Origin: Candidatus Endomicrobiellum cryptotermitis
Lineage (GTDB): Bacteria > Elusimicrobiota > Endomicrobiia > Endomicrobiales > Endomicrobiaceae
DNA length: 64,000 nucleotides
Direction: 5' to 3'
Assembly: GCA_031257835.1 (NCBI GenBank)
Contig: JAIRNY010000020.1
Coordinates: 78,884 to 142,883 of the forward strand
Translations under genes and position numbers: made by a program
Shown: piece after piece, positions 30,225 to 40,153 of the stretch
Layout of the letters: each line of letters starts with the position of its first letter
How positions within the stretch are numbered: the first letter of the stretch is position 1
Notes under the pieces: model-generated
The model's input: only the letters and a program-made list of their open reading frames with translations
Databases searched by the model: none
What the model was told of the DNA's origin: nothing

Positions 30225-30862
30225 TTGTTTTTCCTTAAATCTATTTTTTCATTACAACCTAAACTTAAAACATTTAATTTTGTTATTCTTTTTATCAAAG
30301 CTGCATTTGTTTTAGATGATATGTCATCTTTATTTTTATTACCATTTAACACAATGCCCAATATTTTTTGATTATTCTTGGAACTTAATTCCTTTTTTAA
30401 CTGTTCTATCGTAAGAAGAGTATGGTTAATAGTACCCAAATTGTGTCTAGCAATAACAATGGTAGGTAAATTAAATTTTTTTATTAAGTCAACAACGAAA
30501 AAGTTATGTTTTAATGGAACAAGCACTCCTCCTACACCTTCAACTATTGTAAACTCATACTTGTTTAAGAAATATTCAAAATGAGAATAAACTTTTCTTA
30601 AGTTAAATCTTTTATTTTCAATTAAAGATGCCCCATACGGAGACATAGGATTTTTAAAAAATATAGGAGTAACCTTTTCTGCTGATTCTCTTATTTGAGA
30701 AGATTTAATTAATTCTTTTGCATCGTTTCTATCTCCACTAGAAACTGGCTTAAAAACACCAATGTTTATATTTAAATTTTTTAAAGCTTCTGCTATTTTG
30801 CAAGAAACATATGTTTTACCTACTTCTGTATCTGTAGCAGTTACAAACACACCTTTATACAT
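30209..30862 (-). CDS. bioD: Dethiobiotin synthetase
   Basis: FVTATDTEVGKTYVS, FKPVSSGDRND, VEGVGGVLVPL. Confidence 0.95.
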   Translation of the reverse strand: MYKGVFVTATDTEVGKTYVSCKIAEALKNLNINIGVFKPVSSGDRNDAKELIKSSQIRESAEKVTPIFFKNPMSPYGASLIENKRFNLRKVYSHFEYFLNKYEFTIVEGVGGVLVPLKHNFFVVDLIKKFNLPTIVIARHNLGTINHTLLTIEQLKKELSSKNNQKILGIVLNGNKNKDDISSKTNAALIKRITKLNVLSLGCNEKIDLRKNKWIIG

Positions 30863-31026
30863 TACACCTCCACAATGAAAAATATTTTAAAACTAATTAT
30901 TGTGTAAGTCAAATTATGTTATAAATAATGATTTTAAGATGGTTTAAAACACTTAGTGTCCCTATTTACAAATATCTTTTAGTAGCTTATAATTAATGAT
31001 ATGGAAAAATTAGTAATATATTTAAT

Positions 31027-31054
31027 AAGCACTCAATTAGTGACATGAGTGTTT
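31027..31054. promoter_or_regulatory. CIRCE-like inverted repeat in the ppi leader
   Basis: AAGCACTCa-N10-tGAGTGTTT 20 nt before the ppi ATG; spacer between GCACTC and GAGTG is 12 nt rather than canonical 9. Confidence 0.3.
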
Positions 31055-31075
31055 AATTTTAAGGAGAACACACCA

Positions 31076-31579
31076 ATGGATGCAATCATTGAAACATCTT
31101 TAGGAACAATTAAAATTAAACTTTTCCCTAAAAACGCACCGCTTACAGTTTCAAACTTTGTTGAACTTGCTTGTGGTACAAAAAAATTTACAGATCCTAA
31201 AACTGGCAAAAAGATAAAGAAAAAATTTTATGATGGTCTTACTTTCCATAGAGTAATACCAGAATTTATGATACAAGGTGGATGTCCTTTAGGATCTGGC
31301 AAAGGTGGGGCTGGATATAATCTTGAAGATGAAATAGACCCTAGTCTTAAATTTGATAAGCCAGGAATGCTTGCCATGGCAAATATTGGCCCTAACACAA
31401 GTGGTTCTCAGTTTTTTATAACTGAAACTGCTATACCTTGGCTTAATTACACCAACACAATTTTCGGCCAGGTTAAAGAAGGGTTAGACATTGTAAAAAA
31501 GATAGCCAGAGTAGAGGTAAATTTTTCAGATAAGCCTAAACACCCGGTAATAATAAAAACTATAACTATCCAACAATAA
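31076..31579 (+). CDS. Cyclophilin-type peptidyl-prolyl isomerase
   Basis: FHRVIPEFMIQGGCPLGSGKGGAGY, NTSGSQFFIT; AAGGAG upstream of ATG 31076. Confidence 0.93.
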   Translation: MDAIIETSLGTIKIKLFPKNAPLTVSNFVELACGTKKFTDPKTGKKIKKKFYDGLTFHRVIPEFMIQGGCPLGSGKGGAGYNLEDEIDPSLKFDKPGMLAMANIGPNTSGSQFFITETAIPWLNYTNTIFGQVKEGLDIVKKIARVEVNFSDKPKHPVIIKTITIQQ

Positions 31580-31597
31580 ACAATAAAAGAGGACCTT

Positions 31598-32107
31598 GTG
31601 AAAAAAGTTGTTTTTATCACTGCTCCAGATACTTTTAGAGATGAAGAATATTATAAACCTAAAGAAGTACTTGAAAATGCTAATGTTGAAGTTGTAACAG
31701 CAAGCACAAAGATAGGCAAGCTAACTGGAAAATTTGGATTCAAAACAGTTAGCACACTCTTAATTAGCAATATTATCCCTAACAATTTTAATGCAATAGT
31801 GTATATAGGAGGAGGTGGCTCAAGTATATTTTTTAATAATGGAAAAGCTTTAAGTTTATCCATAGAGTTTTTCAAACTTAACAAAGTAGTAGCTTCTATA
31901 TGTATTGCAGGAGTAATCCTTGCAAATTCAGGAATTCTAAAAGATAAAAAAGCAACTGTATTTGTAGATGGGAAAGACACATTAATAAATAAAGGCGCCA
32001 CATATACTGCTGCTCCTTTAGAGATTGATGGAAACATTATAACTGCAAACGGACCTGAGGTAGCTGAAGATTTCGGTAAAGCTATTCTAAAAGCAATAAA
32101 CCTATAA
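31598..32107 (+). CDS. DJ-1/PfpI family protein (GTG start)
   Basis: VYIGGGGSSIFF, ASICIAGVILANSGIL, ITANGPEVAEDFGKAIL. Confidence 0.87.
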   Translation: MKKVVFITAPDTFRDEEYYKPKEVLENANVEVVTASTKIGKLTGKFGFKTVSTLLISNIIPNNFNAIVYIGGGGSSIFFNNGKALSLSIEFFKLNKVVASICIAGVILANSGILKDKKATVFVDGKDTLINKGATYTAAPLEIDGNIITANGPEVAEDFGKAILKAINL

Positions 32108-32148
32108 TTACAACTCAAAAAAATAGAATTAGTACTAAGCCTATTTTT

Positions 32149-32414
32149 TTGTAAAAGTTCAAACACATGTTGTACTTTTAGACTCATTTGACACATAAAC
32201 AGTTAGTTTGGTCTAGTTTATAACCTTATCGAAGTTACCTAAAAGCGCGGCTTATGAGCAATAAAATAAACATTTAATATTTCAAGTTAGCATTGCCTGA
32301 ACCAAAATACATATAAGTCTTTCTTGTCTTATCATTTTGCAAGTTTGCTAATTCGTTTAAATGTTTGTTGCGATTGCTCTAGTAACATAGATAAGGTTAT
32401 AAACTAGACCAAAC
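32149..32414. repeat. Dispersed hairpin repeat copy C (flank 32149-32205, core 32206-32414, core inverted relative to flank)
   Basis: Reverse complement of the core aligns to copy A; near-perfect terminal arms GTTTGGTCTAGTTTATAACCTTATC. Confidence 0.87.
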
Positions 32415-32466
32415 ATCCGCTGCATTTATTTTGAGTTTTGAGTTACTATTTTATATAATCAGTCAA

Positions 32467-33312
32467 ATGAAAAATATAGACATGCTTATAAAACTTGCAT
32501 TAAAAGAAGACGGCGTTTTTAAAGATATTACCACAAAAGAGTTTATCCCAAAAGATAAAAAAGCAAGGGCTATATTGTTTGCTAAAAAACATGGTATTCT
32601 TTGCGGTATAGATATTTTTATAAAGGTGTTTAAAGAAGTTGATAAGAATTGTAAAGTTTCAATAAAATTGAAAGACGGTGCAAAAATTAAACCAGGCGAT
32701 AAGATTCTAGAAATTTACGGTTTAGCTAAATTAATTTTAGCAGCAGAAAGAACAGCTCTTAACTTTTTACAATATTTATCTGGAATTGCAACTTTAACAA
32801 ATCTTTTTGTACAAGCCATTAAAAATGGTAAACCAAAAATATACGATACAAGAAAAACACTGCCAGGTTATAGAGAACTTGCAAAGTATGCAGTAAAGTG
32901 TGGTGGAGGGTTTAACCACAGAATGGGGCTCTATGATATGGCATTAATAAAAGATAACCACTTAAAACTTACTACAGATTTAAAAACTAAAGTGGCAACA
33001 TTTAGAAAAACATACAATAAAATTCCTGTTGAAATTGAGTGTGAAACAATACAAGAAGTAAAACAAGCTGTTGACGCAAAGGCAGACATTATAATGTTAG
33101 ATAACACTTCTATCAGCAACACAAAAAAAATGATTAAACTTATAAGGAATAATTCTAACATACAGTATAAGCCAGAGATAGAAATTTCAGGGGGAGTAAC
33201 CTTAAAAGCTGCAAAAAGTTTCTCTAAGATTGACGCTGATAGGATTTCTGTAGGAATGCTTACGCATTCTGTTACAGCCTTAGATTTATCTTTAGAAGTA
33301 ACAATAAAATGA
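32467..33312 (+). CDS. nadC: Nicotinate-nucleotide pyrophosphorylase (carboxylating)
   Basis: AERTALNFLQYLSGIAT, YDTRKTLPGYRELAKYAVKCGGGFNHRMGLYDMALIKDNH. Confidence 0.96.
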   Translation: MKNIDMLIKLALKEDGVFKDITTKEFIPKDKKARAILFAKKHGILCGIDIFIKVFKEVDKNCKVSIKLKDGAKIKPGDKILEIYGLAKLILAAERTALNFLQYLSGIATLTNLFVQAIKNGKPKIYDTRKTLPGYRELAKYAVKCGGGFNHRMGLYDMALIKDNHLKLTTDLKTKVATFRKTYNKIPVEIECETIQEVKQAVDAKADIIMLDNTSISNTKKMIKLIRNNSNIQYKPEIEISGGVTLKAAKSFSKIDADRISVGMLTHSVTALDLSLEVTIK

Positions 33313-34256
33313 CAAACATTATTAAAATTCTAGATTCAAGCAACCGCATTTCCGGAAGCGAAATAGGAAATATGCTTGGTATATCTAAAGTAGCAGTTTA
33401 CAAGCAAATAAAAAATTTAAAACAAATTGGATACAATATAAAATCTTGTACAAAAGGGTACAAATTAATAAAAGGCAAAAAACTTTTTAATGAGTTTGAA
33501 ATAGAATTTAATCTCAACAAAAGTCTTGATGTATGTAAAATTATAAAATATTACAAAAAGTTACCTTCTACGCAAATTACAGTAAAAGCATTAGCTCAAA
33601 AAAACTTTAATGAAGGTACAGTGGTAATAGCAGAAAAGCAAACAAGCGGTTATGGACGCATTAAAAGAGTTTGGAACTCTAATCCTGGCGGGTTATGGTT
33701 TTCTATACTTTTAAAGCCATTTCTGCACCCTGAAGAATCTTCTAAACTGGCATTGGTATTAAGTATTGCTCTAAAGCATACTTTTGATTTGTACACTATC
33801 GACTCAAAAATAAAATGGCCTAATGACATTTTTATAAACAACAAAAAAATAGCTGGTATAATAATAGAAATGTCTGCAGAACAAAACATTATAAATTGGG
33901 CAGTTGCAGGTGTTGGAATAAATATTAATAATAAATTGCCAAAAGAAATACAAGAAACTTCTGTTTCTTTAAAAGAAATTGTAAACAAAGAAATAGACAG
34001 AACAGAGTTTATTTGTGAGTTTTTTATAAATTTTGAAAAACTGTACAACTCTTTTCAAAAAGAAGGGTTTAAACAGTTTTTAAGAGAGTACAATGACAAC
34101 CTTTTATATAAGAATAAACGTGTACTAATAGATACTGGTTACAATGTAATAGATGGAATAAATTTGGGCGTAGATGAAAACGGAATGCTTATAATTAATA
34201 CCGAAAACAAGTTAAAAAAAATAAGTTCAGGCACTTTAAGAGAGTACAAAAAATAA
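33309..34256 (+). CDS. birA: Biotin operon repressor / biotin-protein ligase
   Basis: N-terminal HTH; SGYGRIKRVWNSNPGGLWFSILLKP; KWPNDIFINNKKIAGIIIE. Confidence 0.95.
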   Translation: MTNIIKILDSSNRISGSEIGNMLGISKVAVYKQIKNLKQIGYNIKSCTKGYKLIKGKKLFNEFEIEFNLNKSLDVCKIIKYYKKLPSTQITVKALAQKNFNEGTVVIAEKQTSGYGRIKRVWNSNPGGLWFSILLKPFLHPEESSKLALVLSIALKHTFDLYTIDSKIKWPNDIFINNKKIAGIIIEMSAEQNIINWAVAGVGININNKLPKEIQETSVSLKEIVNKEIDRTEFICEFFINFEKLYNSFQKEGFKQFLREYNDNLLYKNKRVLIDTGYNVIDGINLGVDENGMLIINTENKLKKISSGTLREYKK

Positions 34257-34272
34257 ATTGTGGTAGGATTAA

Positions 34273-34467
34273 ATGAAAAAAATTAAAATATTTTTTTATA
34301 CTCTTTTTGTTTCAGATGTTATTGCAGGCTTTGTTGTAGGGGAATTTGTAAGTTTGACTGCTGCAATTATTACAATTTTAGTTCTTTTGTTTCTAAATTT
34401 TACTGTCTATGCTATAATTTTAAAACTCCATAAACAATTGGATAAGGTACGAAATGGAACAAAATAA
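34273..34467 (+). CDS. Small two-TM membrane protein
   Basis: 64 aa hydrophobic ORF within co-directional run. Confidence 0.5.
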   Translation: MKKIKIFFYTLFVSDVIAGFVVGEFVSLTAAIITILVLLFLNFTVYAIILKLHKQLDKVRNGTK

Positions 34468-34645
34468 AAAAGCAATTATTTATAAAAACTTGTTCTTAGT
34501 TTCAACTGCTTGTGGCGTTATAGGTATATATTTACTCTATAAACAATTTACTGTTTTAGGTTGGACACTTGTTTGTGTTTGGGCAGCACTTGCTATTTTA
34601 GTAAGAGTGTTAATAATACTAGACAAAAAATTTACACAAAAATAA
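34454..34645 (+). CDS. Small two-TM membrane protein
   Basis: 63 aa ORF overlapping previous by 14 nt. Confidence 0.5.
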   Translation: MEQNKKAIIYKNLFLVSTACGVIGIYLLYKQFTVLGWTLVCVWAALAILVRVLIILDKKFTQK

Positions 34646-34657
34646 AGGAGATTTTAA

Positions 34658-34957
34658 ATGGAATTGTTTAAGATGGCAAAAGAAGCAATTGCTATGAGAA
34701 GTAAATTAAGTGAAATGGATAAAAAGTTAAAGGCTAAAATTATTGAAATAGAGCATAAAGGTATAAAAATCCAAGTAAATGCCAAAAATGAATTTTTAAG
34801 TTTAAATATACCTGAAGACTTGCTTGCAGAAAAAAAAGAAAAATTAGAAAAACACATACTTACCGCTTTTCAAGAAGCTGGCAAAAAAGCGCAAACTGTA
34901 ATGGCTGAAGAAGCTAAAAGTTTAACCGGCGGTTTAAAAATACCTGGCTTAAATTAA
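34658..34957 (+). CDS. YbaB/EbfC nucleoid-associated family protein
   Basis: MAKEAIAMRSKLSEMDKKLKAKIIEIE...AFQEAGKKAQTVMAEEAKSLTGGLKIPGL; SD AAGGAG. Confidence 0.75.
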   Translation: MELFKMAKEAIAMRSKLSEMDKKLKAKIIEIEHKGIKIQVNAKNEFLSLNIPEDLLAEKKEKLEKHILTAFQEAGKKAQTVMAEEAKSLTGGLKIPGLN

Positions 34958-34983
34958 ACTTTTCTTTTTTGTAACAGAACTTT

Positions 34984-35020
34984 AAACAGATAATAGAGAT
35001 TTTATCTCTATTATCTGTTT
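34984..35020 (+). terminator. Strong hairpin between ebfC-like gene and hydE
   Basis: Perfect 17 bp stem AAACAGATAATAGAGAT-ttt-ATCTCTATTATCTGTTT then ATTTTT. Confidence 0.85.
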
Positions 35021-35041
35021 ATTTTTGGTATAATATCGAAA

Positions 35042-36100
35042 ATGAAACATAATATTGATTACATACTACAAAAGATTATAAGTTCACGTAATTTACATGA
35101 AGAAGAAATACTGTATCTTTTAAAAACTAAAGATACAAAAAAGCTTACTTCTTTTGCAGATATGGTAAGAAAGAAATATGTAGGTAATGAAGTACATTTA
35201 AGAGCATTAATAGAATTCTCAAATTATTGTAAACAAAACTGCCTTTATTGCGGCCTACAAAGAACCAATTTAAAGTTGGAAAGGTATCGTATAAAAGAAC
35301 AAGAGATAGTTAGCTTAGCAAAACAAGCAAAAGATTTCGGTTATAAAACTGTGGTTTTACAGTCAGGTGAAGACGAGTACTATAATGTAAACAAAATGAC
35401 ATATATAATATCTGAAATAAAAAAGTTAGATATTGCTATAACTTTAAGTGTTGGTGAAAAAACTTTTAATGAGTACAAAGCATACAAAGAAGCAGGTGCT
35501 GATAGGTACTTGCTTAGAATAGAAACCACAGACGAAGTTCTTTACAATAAACTTGACCCTGATATGAGCTTAAAAAATAGAATGATATGTCTTGAAAATA
35601 TTAAAAAACTCGGGTTTGAAGTAGGGTCTGGAATAATGGTTGGCTTGCCAGGGCAAACACTTGAAAGTATTGCAAAAGATATTGTGTACTTAAAATCTAT
35701 ACCTGTAGATATGGCGGGGATAGGACCTTTTATTTATAATCCAGATACTTCTTTACAATTTAAAAGTATAAATCAGTACGACAATTTTGATTTGTCTCTT
35801 AAAGTTATGGCTATTTTACGGTTAATTATGCCAGATATTAATATACCTGCCACAACTGCAATGGAAACTTTAAACCCTAATGGCAGACTTATAGCTTTAC
35901 AAAGTGGAGCTAATGTTGTTATGCCTAACGCTACAGAAACTATTTACAGAAAAAAATATGGAATATATCCAGGGAAAATCTGTTTAAACGATTCTCCTGG
36001 ACACTGTAGAGCTTGTATAGAAAATAAAATTAAATCTATAGGTAGGTTTGTTTCTAAAAGTAAAGGATTTCATAATCCTTATGTTAATGTTACAATATAG
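35042..36100 (+). CDS. hydE: [FeFe]-hydrogenase maturase HydE (radical SAM)
   Basis: LIEFSNYCKQNCLYCGLQRTN; VVLQSGEDEYY; GPFIYNPDTSLQ; C-terminal SPGHCRACIENKI. Confidence 0.9.
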   Translation: MKHNIDYILQKIISSRNLHEEEILYLLKTKDTKKLTSFADMVRKKYVGNEVHLRALIEFSNYCKQNCLYCGLQRTNLKLERYRIKEQEIVSLAKQAKDFGYKTVVLQSGEDEYYNVNKMTYIISEIKKLDIAITLSVGEKTFNEYKAYKEAGADRYLLRIETTDEVLYNKLDPDMSLKNRMICLENIKKLGFEVGSGIMVGLPGQTLESIAKDIVYLKSIPVDMAGIGPFIYNPDTSLQFKSINQYDNFDLSLKVMAILRLIMPDINIPATTAMETLNPNGRLIALQSGANVVMPNATETIYRKKYGIYPGKICLNDSPGHCRACIENKIKSIGRFVSKSKGFHNPYVNVTI

Positions 36101-36123
36101 TTAAATTTATAGAGAATTTTAGC

Positions 36124-37197
36124 ATGAAAAAGATTTTGGTTGCTTTAAGTGGTGGGGTTGACTCTGCTGTTGCTGCTTATTTATTAAAAAAACAAAAGTT
36201 CCAAGTAACAGGAGCTATGATGTCTATATGGGATAGTTCTTACCCTTCACCTAAAAACAAAAGTGTTGACGCTTGTTTTGGTCCAGAAGACGACGATATT
36301 GAATCTGTAAAAAAAATAACAGATTTTTTAGAAATACCTTTACATATATTAGATTGTAGAGAAGAATATAAAAAAGTCGTTATTGAAAACTTTAAAAACG
36401 AGTACAAACAGGGACGTACACCAAACCCTTGTGTATGGTGTAATGCTTATATAAAGTTTGGAGTTTTACCAGCCACAGCAAAAAGGTATAACATCTCTTT
36501 TGATAAATTTGCTACAGGGCATTATGCCAATATAAGATTTGATAATTCTACACAGATGTATCAACTGTGTAAAGCATTCGATGAAGGTAAAGACCAAACA
36601 TATTTTTTATATAGGTTAAACCAAAAAATCCTATCTGAAGTAATTTTTCCCTTAGGAGAACTAAAAAAAGAAGACGTAAGAACTATTGCAAAAGAAATCG
36701 GGCTTCCTATAGCGCAAAAGCCAGACAGTCAAGATTTTTATTGTGGTGATTATAATGACATTCTACAATTTCCTGTAAGTTATGGAAATATTGTAGACAA
36801 AAATGGAAAATTTTTAGGTAAACATAACGGCATTTGGAATTATACAATAGGCAAGCGTAAAAGGATAGGCTTATCTGGGGGAACAAAAGAACCTTTATAC
36901 GTAACAAACATTTTAGCTAAACAAAATGTTATAGTAGTTGGCACCAAAGAAAATTTATATTCAAAATCTTTAACTGTTACAAAAGTTGCTTGGGGATCCA
37001 TAAGTATACCTACACAACCTATACAAGCAACTGTAAAAATTAGGCAACAACATAAACCTACAAAAGCTACCATTATTCCTCTTGATAGCACGTCTGCAAA
37101 AGTCAAATTTGAAGAAGAACAAATGTCTATTACATCCGGGCAAAGTGCAGTGTTTTATAAAAGTGACGTAGTGCTTGGTGGAGGCATAATAGAGTAA
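36124..37197 (+). CDS. mnmA: tRNA 2-thiouridylase MnmA
   Basis: ALSGGVDSAVAAYLL, TPNPCVWCNAYIKFG, GKDQTYFLYRL, YTIGKRKRIGLSGG. Confidence 0.94.
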   Translation: MKKILVALSGGVDSAVAAYLLKKQKFQVTGAMMSIWDSSYPSPKNKSVDACFGPEDDDIESVKKITDFLEIPLHILDCREEYKKVVIENFKNEYKQGRTPNPCVWCNAYIKFGVLPATAKRYNISFDKFATGHYANIRFDNSTQMYQLCKAFDEGKDQTYFLYRLNQKILSEVIFPLGELKKEDVRTIAKEIGLPIAQKPDSQDFYCGDYNDILQFPVSYGNIVDKNGKFLGKHNGIWNYTIGKRKRIGLSGGTKEPLYVTNILAKQNVIVVGTKENLYSKSLTVTKVAWGSISIPTQPIQATVKIRQQHKPTKATIIPLDSTSAKVKFEEEQMSITSGQSAVFYKSDVVLGGGIIE

Positions 37198-37253
37198 TTA
37201 TCGTGTTTACTTCTCCTGACTTGACCGGTTTTAAGGAAAAATGGAAAATTTAA

Positions 37254-37300
37254 ACATAAAAATATAAGGTTGGGGTTCCCTCAACCTTATATTTTTATGT
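37254..37300. terminator. Bidirectional terminator between convergent mnmA and pta
   Basis: ACATAAAAATATAAGGTTG-gggttccct-CAACCTTATATTTTTATGT perfect 19 bp stem. Confidence 0.85.
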
Positions 37301-37413
37301 AATTTTGTATTAAACAAGGTTTTTTAAAGAAGTGTATATATTTATGTTGTCATCTGAGCTGTTTTGTAAATGCTTGATTAACATTAACTTAAACTCTAAC
37401 AACTTTTCCAACT

Positions 37414-38421
37414 TTATCTTTTATTTAAAAGCATTATAGCTGATATTAAGTAAATATCTTCAGCACTAGAGCCTCTGCTTAGATCGCTTACAGGAAGTGA
37501 TAACCCTTGCAGTATAGGGCCCAAAGCTTGAAATCCACCAAACCTTTCTGCTACTTTGTAGGATATGTTCCCAGCATTTAAGTCTGGAAAAATTAAAATA
37601 TTGGCATTTCCTGCAACTGGAGAATTTGGAGCTTTCCTTTTGCCCACATTTGGCACAATAGAAGCATCAAACTGCAATTCCCCATCAACATTTACAGAAC
37701 TGTCCCATTTAAAATATTCTTTTGTAAGTTGTGTAGCTTCTATTACTTTTGAAAGCATTTTATTTGTTGCACTCCCTTTAGTTGAAAAAGAAAGCATTGC
37801 AACGTTTACAGTTTTTCCTGGAAAAATTTTTTTGTAGTTTGCCACCGTGGCTACTGCTATATTCTGTAAACCTAGTGCTTGCGGCTCAGGATTTACAGCA
37901 CAGTCTGCAAACATTAGAGGTTCTTTTATTATAGGATGATTTTCAGGAGGAATCATAAGGAAATAAGAAGAAATCACCTTTATACCCTCTTGAGTACCAA
38001 TAACATAAATAGCCGCCCTCAAAACATCTGCAGTGTCATATACAGCACCACCCGCACATGCATCGCAGTTACCACTTTGAAGATACATCATAGAAAAATA
38101 TAAAGGATTTTTTAATAATTCTAAAGTATCTTGTTCAGACATCCCTTTTTTCATTCTTGCATCGACAAAAAACTTAACTTTAGTATCGTCCAATAAATAT
38201 CTATCTATAGGAATTATTTCCATGCCAGTTAAGTTGATACCTGCATCTTGGGCCATACTTTTGACTTCTTCTAAATCGTTTGTTGGCAAAACAACAGAAG
38301 CTATAGCATCCCTAACAAGCAGAGAAGCTGCCTTTAAAATCCTTATATCAAAACTTTCTGGGAAAATTATTTTACCTCTTATTTTTTTTGCAGTTTCTAA
38401 AATTTGTTTTTTAATGTCCAT
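37414..38421 (-). CDS. pta: Phosphate acetyltransferase
   Basis: KIIFPESFDIRILKAA, GGAVYDTADVLRAAIYVIG, SFSTKGSA, GNANILIFPDLNAGNISYK, PVSDLSRGSSAEDIY. Confidence 0.94.
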   Translation of the reverse strand: MDIKKQILETAKKIRGKIIFPESFDIRILKAASLLVRDAIASVVLPTNDLEEVKSMAQDAGINLTGMEIIPIDRYLLDDTKVKFFVDARMKKGMSEQDTLELLKNPLYFSMMYLQSGNCDACAGGAVYDTADVLRAAIYVIGTQEGIKVISSYFLMIPPENHPIIKEPLMFADCAVNPEPQALGLQNIAVATVANYKKIFPGKTVNVAMLSFSTKGSATNKMLSKVIEATQLTKEYFKWDSSVNVDGELQFDASIVPNVGKRKAPNSPVAGNANILIFPDLNAGNISYKVAERFGGFQALGPILQGLSLPVSDLSRGSSAEDIYLISAIMLLNKR

Positions 38422-38451
38422 CTTTCAGATCTCCTTAATAATCCATTGCCC

Positions 38452-40110
38452 TTACTTAACTGCATCAGCCTCTCTTATTTCTTTACGTTTTATTTTACCA
38501 CTTATTGTTTTTGGAAGTTCTGTTACAAACTCTATAATTCTCGGATATTTATATGGAGCTGTAACTTTTTTTACATGATTTTGCAGTTCTAAAACAAGCT
38601 CTGGACTTGGACTATACTCGTTACTAAGCACAACAGTAGCCTTAACAACCGCGCCTCTAATATCATCAGGAAAACCAGTAATTGCACACTCTAATACACT
38701 TGGATGCTCTAACAATGCGCTTTCGACTTCAAATGGCCCAATTCTATATCCAGAACTTTTTATAACATCATCCGAACGTCCTACAAACCAAATATATCCA
38801 TCTTCATCTTTATAGGCAACATCTCCAGTATCGTATATCCCATCTTTCCAAGTTTTTTCTGTCATAATATCATCTTTATAATAACCACAAAACAAACCTA
38901 CAGGTCTAGACTCTTTTGTTCTTATAACAAGACGACCTTCTTGACCTGGCTGACAAGAATTGTTTTGAGAATCTATAATATCTATATCCCAGCCCGGAGA
39001 AGGTTTCCCAAGAGAACCGGGTTTTACTTTCATCCAAGGGAAAGTTGCAATAAAAGCAACACTTTCTGTTTGACCAAAACCTTCTTTTATCTCTAAGTCT
39101 GTCATTTGTTTAAATTTTACAAACACTTCTGGATTTAAAGGTTCACCTGCAGTTTCAACATACTTTAAATTAGAAAAATCGTACTTAGAAAAATCCTCTT
39201 TTATCATATATCTATACACTGTAGGAGGAGCGCAGAAAGAACTCACCTTGTAATGTGCAATTTTTGATAATAAATCATGATAATCAAACCTTTCATAATC
39301 ATAAACAAAAATACATGCACCACATAGCCATTGTCCATAAATTTTGCCCCAAGAAGCTTTCCCCCAACCAGTGTCTGCAACTGTAAGATGTAAAGAACTT
39401 TCATCTAAATTTTGCCAAAATCGTGCAGTAATAATATGCCCTAAGGGATAAGAAAAATCGTGACAAACCATTTTAGGCATACCTGTAGTTCCAGACGTAA
39501 AATACAGTAAAAATTTATCTTTGGAACTTGTAGCTTCAGCATCAATATGTCTGCAAAACACATCTGAACATTTTTCAACCTCTTTTGAATACTCAATCCA
39601 ACCATCAACTTTACCTCTGACTGACACCACATGCTCTAATCCAGGCAAACCTTTTTTTGCTTCAGTTACTATATCTACAATTCTACTATCTGAAGCTGCT
39701 ACAATAACTTTTACACCTGCAGCTTTTACTCTATATTTTACATCTTTTGCTGTTAGCAAATGCGTAACTGGTATTAGTAAAGCGCCTATCTTATGTAAAG
39801 CAACTGCACAATGCCAATACTCATAATGTCTTTTAAGCATAAGTATAACTGAATCACCTTTACTTATCCCTAAAGACTTAAAAAAATTTGCCACTTTATT
39901 GCTTTCTTTTTTTATGTCTTCAAAAGTAAAAGTTTTTTCTTTTCCTTCAGGATTACACCAAACCATAGCTTTTTTATCAGGCTCAGATTTTGCTATTTCG
40001 TCAACAACATCAAATCCAAAATTAAAATTATCCGGAACAGAGATTTTACAATTTTGTATAAAGTCTTCATAAGACTTATAATTAGTTTTCACAAACTTTT
40101 CAGCTATCAT
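38452..40110 (-). CDS. AMP-forming acyl-CoA synthetase (acetyl/medium-chain type)
   Basis: [74 protein letters not shown]. Confidence 0.93.
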   Translation of the reverse strand: MIAEKFVKTNYKSYEDFIQNCKISVPDNFNFGFDVVDEIAKSEPDKKAMVWCNPEGKEKTFTFEDIKKESNKVANFFKSLGISKGDSVILMLKRHYEYWHCAVALHKIGALLIPVTHLLTAKDVKYRVKAAGVKVIVAASDSRIVDIVTEAKKGLPGLEHVVSVRGKVDGWIEYSKEVEKCSDVFCRHIDAEATSSKDKFLLYFTSGTTGMPKMVCHDFSYPLGHIITARFWQNLDESSLHLTVADTGWGKASWGKIYGQWLCGACIFVYDYERFDYHDLLSKIAHYKVSSFCAPPTVYRYMIKEDFSKYDFSNLKYVETAGEPLNPEVFVKFKQMTDLEIKEGFGQTESVAFIATFPWMKVKPGSLGKPSPGWDIDIIDSQNNSCQPGQEGRLVIRTKESRPVGLFCGYYKDDIMTEKTWKDGIYDTGDVAYKDEDGYIWFVGRSDDVIKSSGYRIGPFEVESALLEHPSVLECAITGFPDDIRGAVVKATVVLSNEYSPSPELVLELQNHVKKVTAPYKYPRIIEFVTELPKTISGKIKRKEIREADAVK

Positions 40111-40153
40111 TCTTACTCCCTTTTTTAGGACATATATTATTAACTTATTTTAA

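Noticed and set aside
23163-37240. Short shared motif CTGACCGATTTTAAGG (23163; variants near 28598 and 37217)
   Set aside because: Only ~16 nt with mismatches in AT-rich spacer; cannot be separated from chance without a genome-wide count.
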